DNA of 64,000 bases from NCBI RefSeq assembly GCF_000715075.1, contig NC_134097.1, positions 64,451,190 to 64,515,189 of the forward strand, in the 5' to 3' direction. The position numbers and the translations under genes are program-made. The notes below the pieces were generated by a model that was not told the origin of the DNA, did not search any database, and saw only the letters and a program-made list of their open reading frames with translations. Of the stretch, positions 10,269 through 20,483 are shown one piece after another; within the stretch, counting starts at the first letter, position 1; the number at the start of each line of letters is the position of its first letter. The stretch comes from Nicotiana tabacum. Taxonomy: Eukaryota; Streptophyta; Magnoliopsida; Solanales; Solanaceae.

Positions 10269-12964
10269 TGTTACACCCCATTTTTTCGTACGTGAGAGTG
10301 CGTCGTAAGTCGATTGATATAAGCTCAGAAATAAGATTATATTTGGAAGAAAATAAAGTAAGTTAATCATGTTACCTTGGAGGTTACAAATATTTAAGAT
10401 AATGAATAACGAGTAGTAAGAGGGTTGGAAAGCTTAGAAGCTAAACCAATTGAAGAAAATAAGTTTTGTCGAAAGTCGACAAGTTTGGAACATTATAACA
10501 TGTACTTTGGGGTGAGACTAGGGTTATTAACATTATAAGGAGGTTATTCTATGATTTATTTTAGTCGTATGATAGTCATTTGCTACATTTTGAAGGCAAG
10601 CAAATTTTGGAACAAAAGTTGACAAAGGTCATCACAAGTTACATTCATAAATGTGCTGAAAATTAGGTCAAATTTAGATGAGCTTTTCTCCAAATATACT
10701 TGGAATTATGGGGTGATCTACCTACCAGATTGAATATCTACGAGTCTAGTTTCTAACAAATTAAACCATTTGTTAATACGACATCAGAGTAGAGAGATAT
10801 TCGCATTTTTGCGAGACTGCACAAGCAGCTCCCAATGGGACCCACTTAGGCAGTGGTCGGCCTACTTCACTTTATAAACAATTTGGACGCCTATTTTTAA
10901 GTCATTTTCAACTCAATTTCGTCTCCGAACTTCTCCTAACCCTTCTAAACAGATACCACAAGGGTTTGAAGTGATTACACCATATTTCAACATCAAAACT
11001 TAGTTATATTGAAGAACAACACCTCTTTGAGGTTGTGTTGTCATAAAGGATTGTTGTGGGCTGTGTTTGGCTGGAATTCCAAGTTGTTGCTACTGGCTAA
11101 GGTGAGTATAACAGTCTACTAATTGTGCTTAAGCTTGATTGTATGTTGGTTAAGTTGTTAGGATGATAAACTACAAGATAATACTTGGATTAGCTTAAGT
11201 CACTTCTATGGTGTTGTATTGCCATTGAGGGTTGTTTCAAGCTGAATATAACTTGGATTTCAACTTGAAGTTACTATAGGAGGTATGTGTATTGTGTTAT
11301 TGCATGTGCTTAAAGTTATCTTGATGTTGATTAAGTTAAATGGATGGAGTAGACATGAACTTGTGAATAAAGTTACTAATTGAAGATAGTTGGAGTTGAG
11401 GATTGTTTCCTTTGTTATAAATATATGGTATAAGGATGGAATAATTGATGAATGACTTCAATATCATGTTAGTGATACTTTTAAGTTAATGTAAGAAGTC
11501 TATAAGGGTGATATGGGTTATACGGATTCCAATCGGAGCTTGCCGCTCTCCGTGAAGTAGTTGTGACTTGTTGTTGTATATGGTGTCTTGTTATTGATAT
11601 TTATATGTTGATGTATTTCTCTAGTTGTTGTTGTTGGTATATGGTATTGGAGGAGACCCTTGTTACATGGAAGATGCTGCCCGAATTTACATAATGAGCT
11701 ACTAGCTTAAGTTACAGACTTAGACTTTGCTCAGCACTAATTTTGAATCTCCTTATACTGCGATAGATTGAGTTGACTTGTTTGAAGAGTTTCTTGGAAG
11801 GTATTAAGGACTCAATGGGTTTAAGGTATGTTAAGCACTTCCTTCTTTCTTTTGGCATGATCTAAAATGAAATGAATATAAACGATACACTATTTCATAA
11901 CGAATCTACTCCTAGCAACTAAGGTTGCCCGTGTTATTCTTTCCTTATAAAGTTATTCTAAGCAAGTATGTATAATCCTTGAATCCTATTGAGGTTCATA
12001 TTGATGGTATGGATGTCAATAATGTTAATCAAGGGTGCGACGACCTTATGTCACTCCGAAAGGTTTAGAACGTTATTCCATGAGTCTAGCATGCATTATA
12101 TATAGTATCTATTTTACTCTAACGATCCGCGCTATAGTCGGCCAGGTATGGCACCTATTGTGCAACCACTGATCAGTTGGGTTAACCGAGCTCTACGTGG
12201 CTGGGTATGATTCTATCAAGTCTTATGATGGCCGGGTACATTTTACCGAGTCCTCTTTGAGGCCGGGTACGATATGATGATGATGATGCCCACAGAGGCA
12301 AATGTTTTTAAAAGTTTATGTATATATATGTATTATGCATTTCATGTCAGTAGCCCCCAGAGGCACTAAGATGTTACAAGTTGCATCTCCTCAATCTCTC
12401 TTTACATTACTGTTCTTGTTTATGCTTTCCTGCCTTACATACTCGGTACTTTATTCATACTGACGTCCATTTTGCCTGGGGATGCTGTGTTTCATGCCCG
12501 CAGGTCTCGATAGACAGGTTGACATTCCTCCTAGTAAGCTATCAGCTCAGCGGAAGGTGTTGGTGCACTCCACTTGCTCCGGAGTTGCCTAGTTGGTCAG
12601 TATGATTTGGACATGTATTGATTGGTATGGCGGAGCCCTATCATGACTTTTATGATGTGTATGTACTCTTAGAGGCTTGTAGACATATGTAATGTATATG
12701 AAAGATTGTTGGCCTTATCGGCCTATGTTCAGTGTACGAGTGTTCATGTTGGTCTTATAGGACTGTATGTCACATGTATAAGTTTGTATTACATGTTGGG
12801 TCGTCCTATGTCAAGTATTCCCTTATGTTTTATTCTGTTTATATCATGACGGACCTTCCGGCTCATTTACCCATGATGGTATGACAAGAAAGATATGTTA
12901 CGTTGGTACTCGATTGGGTAAGGCATCGGGTGCCCGTTGCGGCCCTCCGATTTGGGTCGTGACA
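10269..12964 (+). repeat. Left LTR of the inverted-LTR element
   Basis: A 2696-bp LTR starting TGTTACACCCC and ending GGTCGTGACA. It is followed 4 bp later by an initiator-Met-tRNA primer site. The mirror copy is 23552-26247. Visible differences between the arms are scattered substitutions and short indels; by eye roughly one base in ten to fifteen differs, so the copies are old. A small open frame inside both arms (12381-12605 and 23908-24135) is LTR sequence, not a gene. Confidence 0.88.
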
Positions 12965-12968
12965 AAAA

Positions 12969-12980
12969 TGGTATCAGAGC
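12969..12980 (+). promoter_or_regulatory. Primer binding site, left arm
   Basis: TGGTATCAGAGC is the complement of the 3' end of plant initiator Met-tRNA, the usual primer of Gypsy elements. Confidence 0.9.
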
Positions 12981-14050
12981 AGTTCTTTCCTAGGGAGTCT
13001 ACAAGCCGTGTCTAGTAGAGTCTTGTTTATAGGTGTGTTATGCATCACACTTATAAACAGGAGGCTACAGGGCATTTAGGACTGTCCCTCTTTTTTCTTA
13101 TTCTAGATTGTGTGGTAGAGCTCAGTTGTAAGAATTCAAACTCCTAAATTTGACTTTAGTCATAATACAATGATACCTACATCCTCAAAGACAGTTGGTA
13201 AGAGATTGAATGTGGCTCTAGAAGAGCTGAGTTGGAGCAAATCGATTTTGCATCATGCTTATGATGAGTAAATGTAAGGTCTTCAGTAGATTATATGTGT
13301 ACTATGATGTGTGAGCTTCTTGATAAGGAGCCCCAAGGCATGAATATCTATCCATCCATATGGTAACAAGAGATAAGAAAATTATGAGGTGGATACGAGT
13401 TTCAATAAGTAAATGAAGCAACTTGAAAAAGAGTACGAGGTACCCAACTAATGAAGATTATCAATATTTGCAATTCAAGCAGAGAAATATAAACATTTTA
13501 AGTTACCTTCAACAGTAACAGAGTTATGTACAATTGGCCACGCCCATCTCAGTTATGCCCTATAGGAGTTGACAGATATAGTTTAAGAGAAGAAAGGGAT
13601 AGCAAGATCCAGTTGGGGTTAGAGTAACCCAAAATGGTAGATGGATTATTATCATTAGCTAATATTTTCGAAAGATGTTGCAAATGTGATAATAGTTCTC
13701 CTTGTGAGACACCCCGATGGTGCAATCTAGAATAGTACATTTAGATTTGAATACTATAATATCTGGAAAAATTTAGAAGATTGGCACTGGAATCCTAGAA
13801 GGGATAAATATTTACCTTTGTATGGCTCCCGTCCCTAGTAAAGAGAGAATGTTAGGTGACCCAAAGAGCCAGTGGATGGAGCAAGGGGAGATAAAATCAA
13901 AAGAATATTTTGTTGAAGTTTTTAGAATAAGGTAATAAACAGAAATATTAACATGAGAATAAGAAGAGAGTAAATAAAGTATTATGAGTAAGATGTGATA
14001 AATAGGTGATAACAGTAAATCAAAATATGACACGGTGATAGAGTGACATT
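12981..14050 (+). other. Leader region of the left arm
   Basis: Non-coding sequence after the primer site. The first 320 bp (to about 13303) are repeated in inverse orientation at 23212-23535. The rest is unique to this side and ends where the CACTA element starts. No open gag was found. Confidence 0.6.
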
Positions 14051-14082
14051 CACTACTAGAAATCCGGTAAAAAGCGACCACA

Positions 14083-14700
14083 AAAAGCGACCAAAGTTGG
14101 CCGCTTATAGGCCTAAAAGCGACCAAACATGCATGGTCGCAATATTGCTGGTCCCTTTATTTTAGGGACCAAAGTTGGTCGCTAATTAGCGACCAACTTT
14201 GGTCTCTAAGGTAAAAAGACCAAATATTCCGGGTAAAGACTATAACGACCAACTTTGGTCGCTTTATTATTTTAATAATATAATTTTGGCGACCAAAGTT
14301 GGTCTCTAAATGTAAAATACGTTATTTATTTATTTATTTATTATTAATCATAAAAAAGCGACCAACTTTGGTCTCTAATCCAAATATTATATTTTAAAAT
14401 CTAAAAAATAGAGACCAAGATTGGTCGCTTTTTTATTTATTTTTTATTTTTTTTTTAAAAATAAGCGACCAAAATTGGTCGCTAACTTCAAGAAATAATT
14501 TTTTTTAATTATAAGCGACCAACTTTGGTCGCTATATTTCCAGAAATTATTTTTTTAAAATAGAATAGCGACCAAAGTTGGTCGCTTTTGAGAAATCTGG
14601 GTTAAATAGAGACCAAGGTTGGTCGCTATTGCCCAGAAAATTGTTTTTTTTTTTAAGGGAAAAGCGACCAATTAGCGACCAAAGTTGGTCGCTTTTCTTG
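14083..14700. repeat. Left subterminal repeat cluster of CACTA
   Basis: About a dozen copies, in both orientations, of GCGACCAAAGTTGGTCGC or its reverse, some with a TCTCT variant end. They are separated by A/T-rich spacers of 20-50 bp. In related elements such subterminal motifs bind the transposase accessory protein; that role is inferred here. Confidence 0.85.
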
Positions 14701-14781
14701 GTATATTTTTGCCAGAAAATGCCTGTTTTGGCAGCTACACCACCTGCCAGCTTACCAAAAATCCTAAACATGCATTTTATG

Positions 14782-14814
14782 CCAACAACAACAACAACAA
14801 CAATAAACAACAAT

Positions 14815-14847
<33 letters not shown>

Positions 14848-14848
14848 A
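14782..14848. repeat. (CAA)n microsatellite
   Basis: An imperfect CAA/AAC repeat of about 67 bp. It produces the poly-Asn and poly-Leu open frames seen on the two strands, which are not genes. Confidence 0.9.
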
Positions 14849-14944
14849 AAAAGCAACAAAGTATAAAGTTCAATAGAACTAACACATTAAGCTAACAAAA
14901 CTAAGTTAACGCTTATTACAAGCACATTCGAAAACTGGTTCTAT

Positions 14945-15077
14945 TGTCTAGTTCAAAGTATATAAAGTACTCAAGGAGTGTTCTTTCAGCATCCTCATCC
15001 GAAAGTTGGATTGCCTCGCCTGACTCATTAGGTGGCTGACTGCGTATGAATTCCCCCACAACAGCTGTGAAGCGAAC
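14945..15077 (-). pseudogene. En/Spm plant transposase-protein remnant, exon B
   Basis: The minus-strand frame starting right after an ATAG acceptor reads VRFTAVVGEFIRSQPPNESG and then IQLSDEDAERTLLEYF. This resembles the C-terminal conserved block of the Ptta/En/Spm plant transposase family. It lies downstream of exon A (15162-15251) with a plausible intron between them. Nothing of the catalytic TNP2-like protein is present. Only this tail remains, so no function is expected. Confidence 0.55.
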
Positions 15078-15161
15078 CTATAAGAATAATTATATTGAAT
15101 TAGTATTTCAAAATTTATATAAAAGTATATCAAAATACTTAATGAAAAGTAAAAAACTTAC

Positions 15162-15251
15162 ATGTATAGTCGAGGCTCGACCCTCAACCCACCTTTCTGG
15201 ATCAGTCTTTTTCTTCTTCTTTACAATACGAGTCTCATTGAATAACTCATC
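15162..15251 (-). pseudogene. En/Spm plant transposase-protein remnant, exon A
   Basis: The minus-strand frame gives LFNETRIVKKKKKTDPERWV followed by EGRAS, then a CAT|GTAAGT donor. The pattern T-x-x-KKK-x-D-x-x-RWV-x-x-RA is characteristic of the same En/Spm-associated protein family as exon B. The upstream end is uncertain. Confidence 0.5.
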
Positions 15252-15336
15252 TTACTTCATTGGCATCATAAAGTTGTCTGGTGACTTTGGTGATTATCCT
15301 CGTGGTACTATTACTCGGGATAAACTTAGATATAGA

Positions 15337-15692
15337 GAGTAACTTGGATACAGTACCCGACATGGTGTGTCTTTGATCAATTGTTATTCTCATTAGCGAC
15401 AATGATGATGAGAAGGCAATGGCATGTGTTTCAAACAGTGATGGTGTAGGTAAGAATTTAACATTTCCTAAGCAGATAAAAGAAGAGGTTATAGAGGAAT
15501 TCTCTACTTCCTCTTGGAAAATGAAGTAGAGAATTCCTCTATAACCTTTTCTTTTATCAATTTAGGAAATGTTAAATTCCTACCTACACCATCACTGTTT
15601 GAAACACATGCCATTGCCTTCTCATCATCATTGTCGCTAATGAGAACAACAATTAAAGGCACACTATGCCAGGTACTGTGTCTAAGTTATTC
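15337..15692. repeat. Long near-perfect hairpin (arms about 170 bp)
   Basis: Left arm 15337-15510 and right arm 15523-15692 are inverse copies with few mismatches and a 12-nt loop. The inner stem runs CTACTTC/GAAGTAG. A transcript through it would fold into a long dsRNA-like stem. The left arm carries a stop-free plus frame (DNDDEKAMACVSNSDGVG and on) that I do not recognise; it may be a captured coding fragment. Confidence 0.85.
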
Positions 15693-15765
15693 TTTGTGGA
15701 AGTTGCATTGCATGTCTAATAAAGTCATCAACCCCTTCTACAAAATCCTCCCGCAATCCTAAATT

Positions 15766-18150
15766 TCAATTCATATCCACAAAAGTTCAATTCATATCCT
15801 AAAGGCTCAATTCATATCATAAAAGTTCAATTCATACACAAAAATTTCAATTCATATCCTAAAAGATCAATTCATACACAAAAATTTTAATTCATATCCT
15901 AAAGATTCAACTCATATCCACAAAAGTTCAAGTCATATCCTAAAATTTCAATTTATAAACTAAAATTCCAATACATAAACCAAAACTTTCAATTCATATC
16001 CTAAAGGTTCAATTCATATCCTAAAAGTTCAACGCATATCCACAAAAGTTCAAGTCATATCCTAAAATTTCAATTTATAAACTAAAATTCCAATACATAA
16101 ACTAATATCCAAAAGGTTCAATTCATATCCTAAAGGTTTAACTCATATCCACAAAAGTTCAAGTCAAATCCTAAAATTTCAATTTATAAACTAAAATTCT
16201 AATACATAAACCAAAACTTTCAATTCATATCCTAAAGGTTCAATTCATATCCTAAAGGTTCAACGCATATCCACAAAAGTTCAAGTCATATCCTAAAATT
16301 TCAATTTATAAACTAAAATTCCAATACATAAACCAAAACTTTCAATTCATATCCTAAAGGTTCAATTCATATCCTAAAGGTTCAACGCATATCCACAAAA
16401 GTTCAAGTCATATCTTAAAATTTCAATTTATAAACTAAAATTCCAATACATAAACTAATATCCTAAAGGTTCAATTCATATTCTAAAGGTTCAACTCATA
16501 TCCACAAAAGTTCAAGTCATATCCTAAAATTTCAATTTATAAACTAAAATTCCAATGCCTAAACTAAAAGTCCAATTCATATCCTAAAGATTCAATTCAT
16601 ATCCTAAAGATTCAACTCATATCCATAAAAGTTCAAGTCATATCCTAAAATTTCAATTTATAAACTAAAATTCCAATACATAAACCAAAACTTTCAATTC
16701 ATACCCTAAAGGTTCAATTCATATCCTAAAGGTTCAACGCATATCCACAAAAGTTCAAGTCATATCCTAAAATTTCAATTTATAAACTAAAATTCCAATA
16801 CATAAACTAATATCCTAAAGGTTCAATTTCATATCCTAAAGGTTCAACTCATATCCACAAAAGTTCAAGTCATATCCTAAAATTTCAATTTATAAACTAA
16901 AATTCCAATACATAAACTAATATCCTAAAGGTTCAACTCATATCCACAAAAGTTCAAGTCATATCCTAAAATTTTAATTTATAAACTAAAATTCCCATAT
17001 ATAAACTAAAAGTCCAATTCATAAACTAATATCCTAAAGGTTCAACTCATATCCACAAAAGTTCAAGTCATATCCTAAAATTTCAATTTATAAACTAAAA
17101 TTCCAATACATAAGCCAAAACTTTCAATTCATATCCTAAAGGTTCAATTCATATCCTAAAGGTTCAACTCATATCACAAAAGTTCAAGTCAAATCCTAAA
17201 ATTTCAATTTATAAACTAAAATTCCAATACATAACTAAAAGTCCAATTCATATCCTAAAGATTCAATTCATATCCTAAAGATTCAACTCATATCCACAAA
17301 AGTTCAAGTCATATCCTAAAATTTCAATTTATAAACTAAAATTCCAATACATAAACCAAAACTTTCAATTCATATCCTAAAAGTTCAATTCATATCCTAA
17401 AGGTTCAACGCATATCCACAAACGTTCAAGTCATATCCTAAAATTTCAATTTATAAATTAAAATTCCAATACATAAACTAATATCCTAAAGGTTCAATTC
17501 ATATCCTAAAGGTTCAACTCATATCTACAAAAGTTCAAGTCATATCCTAAAATTTCAATTTATAAACTAAAATTCCAATACATAAACTAAAAATCCAATT
17601 CATATCCTAAAGGTTCAATTCATATCCTAAAGGTTCAACTCATATCCATAAAAGTTCAAGTCATATCCTAAAATTTCAATTTATAAACTAAAATTCCAAT
17701 ACATAAACTAAAAGTCCAATTCATATCCTAAAGGTTCAACTCATATCCACAAAAGTTCAAGTCATATCCTAAAATTTTAATTTATAAACTAAAATTCCAA
17801 TACATAAACTAATATCCTAAAGGTTCAATTCATATCCTAAAGGTTCAACTCATATCTACAAAAGTTCAAGTCATATCCTAAAGTTTCAATTTATAAACTA
17901 AAATTCCAATACATAAACTAAAAGTCCAATTCATATCCTAAATGTTCAATTCATATCCTAAAGGTTCAACTCAAATCCACAAAAGTTCAAGTCATATCCT
18001 AAAATTTTAATTTATAAACTAAAATTTCAATACATAAACTAAAAGTCCAACTCATATCCTAAAGGTTCAATTCATATCCACAAAATTCAAGTCATATCCT
18101 AAAATTTTAATTTATAAACTAAAATTCCAATACATAATCCTAAAGGTGCA
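15766..18150. repeat. Tandem array, about 20 units of 105-125 bp
   Basis: Each unit is built from TTCAATTCATATCCTAAAGG, TTCAACTCATATCCACAAAA, GTTCAAGTCATATCCTAAAA, TTTCAATTTATAAACTAAAA and TTCCAATACATAAACTAA, in that order. Unit length varies because sub-blocks are added or lost. The sub-blocks themselves look like diverged copies of a roughly 20-bp motif, so the array has two repeat scales. It is non-coding and lies wholly inside the CACTA element. Confidence 0.9.
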
Positions 18151-18408
18151 ACTCTTAGGGTTTCTTCTCTTCAAACAATTTCTTCCCCAAATTAGTAGGT
18201 AAAACTAAATATTTTGGACTAAATGTATTAATAAGAACCCTAAAAAATGCAAATAATATATAACTTTGAACCCTAATATGGTTGAGCTAACTTTGAACCC
18301 TAACATGGAGAAATTAAACCCTAATATGGAGAAATTAACTTTGAACCCTAACATGGTTGAACAAATAATATATAACTTTGAACCCTAACATGGATAAATT
18401 AAACAAAA

Positions 18409-18640
18409 TCACTGTATTTCGAAAAAAACAAAGAAAGGAGAAAGAAACCTACCTTGGGAATGGAGGTCGCCGGCGGTGGAGCTGCTACCGTCGGTGGTCG
18501 TCGGTGGCGTGGGTGGTGCCGCTGCTGCTGGGAGTCGGAAGTCGGGTGGGAGGGGGGTTTGAGTGTGAGAGAGAAAAGAGAAATTTTGGGGAATTTTTTT
18601 GAAAGAATGGGAGGGGAAACCCGATTTTGACACTGGAATT
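18409..18640 (-). other. Leader-like segment at the transcription-start side of CACTA
   Basis: The minus strand has a pyrimidine-rich stretch, a short GC-richer open frame (MSKSGFPSHSFKKIPQNFSF then Pro/Ala/Thr-rich) and a CCAAGGTAGG splice-donor-like end. This looks like the first exon and 5' UTR of an element transcript, or a captured promoter-proximal fragment. No known protein was recognised. Confidence 0.35.
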
Positions 18641-18796
18641 AAAAATAGCGACCAACTTTGGTCGCTATTTTGGTAGCAAAATAAGTTTTGACTTTTTGAC
18701 CAAAATAGCGACCAAAAAAAAATTAAATTACTTTTAATTCAATTTAAAATTATGTACATATGTAGTATAAATTTAGGATTTTAATTCAATTTAAGC

Positions 18797-18797
18797 T

Positions 18798-18862
<65 letters not shown>

Positions 18863-19151
18863 TGATATAAGTCAAGACGTTTTAATTTATTGTTAATATA
18901 TATACATGCATATGAGTAGGTTATAAGTCGATGAATCAATTTACAAGTGTATCAATACCTAAAAGAACTCGTCCCTGTGTTCCGAGCGCTTCATGTTCTT
19001 ATACTATACTATACTATACTATACTATACTATACTATACTATACTATACTATACTATGCACTAAGTATTAGTGCATTAGTTAATATTATATCGAATATAG
19101 CTTATATATATATTAACAATAAATTAAAACGTCTCGACTTGTATCAATTAA

Positions 19152-19220
<69 letters not shown>

Positions 19221-19375
19221 CTTATATACTATATACTATATTATACTATATATATCGAATATACCTTGATATATAATACACTTAGTATATATACTATACT
19301 ATACTATACTATACTATACTATACTATACTATGCACTAAGTATTAGTGCATTAGCTAATATTATATCGAATATAG

Positions 19376-19443
<68 letters not shown>

Positions 19444-19505
19444 TACATACATACATACATACATATATTAATTGATATAAGTCGAGACATTTTAATTTAT
19501 TGTTA

Positions 19506-19538
<33 letters not shown>

Positions 19539-19615
19539 GGTTATAAGTCGATGAATCAAATTACAAGTGTATCAATATCCAAAAGAACATGTCCCTGTGT
19601 TCCGAGCGTTTCATG

Positions 19616-19693
<78 letters not shown>
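18797..19693. repeat. (TA)n and (TATAC)n microsatellite cluster with nested inverted repeat
   Basis: Long TA runs occur at about 18797-18858, 19153-19218, 19375-19437 and 19617-19692. ATACT pentamer runs are at about 19000-19056 and 19293-19332. A unique 48-bp block (18870-18905 region, TTTTAATTTATTGTTAATAT) recurs inverted at 19098-19150 and again direct at 19485-19510. The block around TGTTCCGAGCG appears twice (18976 and 19598). All YIYIYI open frames here are low-complexity artefacts. Confidence 0.85.
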
Positions 19694-19701
<8 letters not shown>

Positions 19702-19860
19702 GCACGCTTTGTAGTACTGCTTAACTGCATATATAGCATGTTAGAGTATATTTTAGTCTATTCATCCTTTGTATTACAAAAGTGTTAGCGGGTTACATTT
19801 ATATTATTTAGATAGTAAATACAAAAGTGATTTTTAATTTTGACCATTGTTGACCTGAAA

Positions 19861-20483
19861 AGAGACCAACTTTGGTCGCTAAATATACATAAATTTAAAT
19901 TAGCGACCAAAGTTGGTCGCTAAATTTAAATCAAATTTATTTATATTTTATATAATATTTAAAATAATAATATAATTGTTAAACGTTAGAACTCGGTCCC
20001 AGATTAGCGACCAAAGTTGGTCTCTATTTTCGTAAGCGACCAACTTTGGTCGCTAAATTTGAATTATATTTTTTTATATTTTATAAATTTTTTTAAATAA
20101 AAATATAATTATTAAAATTTTATAATTGGGTCCCATTTTAGCGACCAAAGTTGGTCGCTATCTGCTTACCCCTTAATTAGCGACCAACTTTGGTCGCTAA
20201 TTTAAGTTATATTTATTTATATTTTATAATTTTTTTAAAATAATATTATAATTATTATAATTATATAAGTGGGTCCCCCTGTAGCGACCAACGTTGGTCG
20301 CTAATCTCAGTATACCTTTGACCAAGCAAGTCTGACCAGTCCGGTCAATATTTTGACAAAATTAGCGACCAAGTAGCGACCAACCTTGGTCGCTAATGTA
20401 TATCAAATAATTATTTTATTATTTTCGCCAATTTAGCGACCAACTTTGGTCGCTTTTCTTGACAGACCAACTTTGGTCGCTAA
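19861..20483. repeat. Right subterminal repeat cluster of CACTA
   Basis: About a dozen copies of GCGACCAACTTTGGTCGC and its reverse complement, mirroring the left cluster. The last copy ends at 20483 and is followed by non-element sequence with no CACTA terminus. Confidence 0.85.

Larger units (their letters stand above)
14051..20483 (-). mobile_element. Non-autonomous CACTA (En/Spm-like) element, right end missing
   Basis: The left end is CACTACTAGAAATCCGG, a CACTA-type terminus. It is followed by many copies of a near-palindrome GCGACCAAAGTTGGTCGC within the first 650 bp, and the same repeats return at 18645-18715 and 19861-20483. That is the subterminal repeat layout of CACTA elements. 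The expected mirror terminus CTAGTAGTG is not found after 20483, so the right end is truncated. Inside, on minus, are a leader-like region (18409-18640), a large tandem array, a long hairpin and two exon-like remnants of an En/Spm protein. No transposase catalytic domain is seen. Confidence 0.8.

Noticed and set aside
12381..12605. Matching 74- and 75-codon ORFs at 12381-12605 (+) and 23908-24135 (-) as a duplicated gene
   Set aside because: Both lie inside the inverted LTR arms; their identity follows from the arms, and no domain is recognisable.
14547..14895. Poly-Leu and poly-Asn ORFs on opposite strands
   Set aside because: Produced by the (CAA)n microsatellite and CACTA repeats.
18378..18633. 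Overlapping plus and minus ORFs as a real gene
   Set aside because: A GC-richer leader-like stretch on minus is more likely; composition is Pro/Ala/Thr low complexity and no domain is seen.
19500..19788. ORFs encoding Tyr-Ile repeats
   Set aside because: Translations of (TA)n microsatellites.
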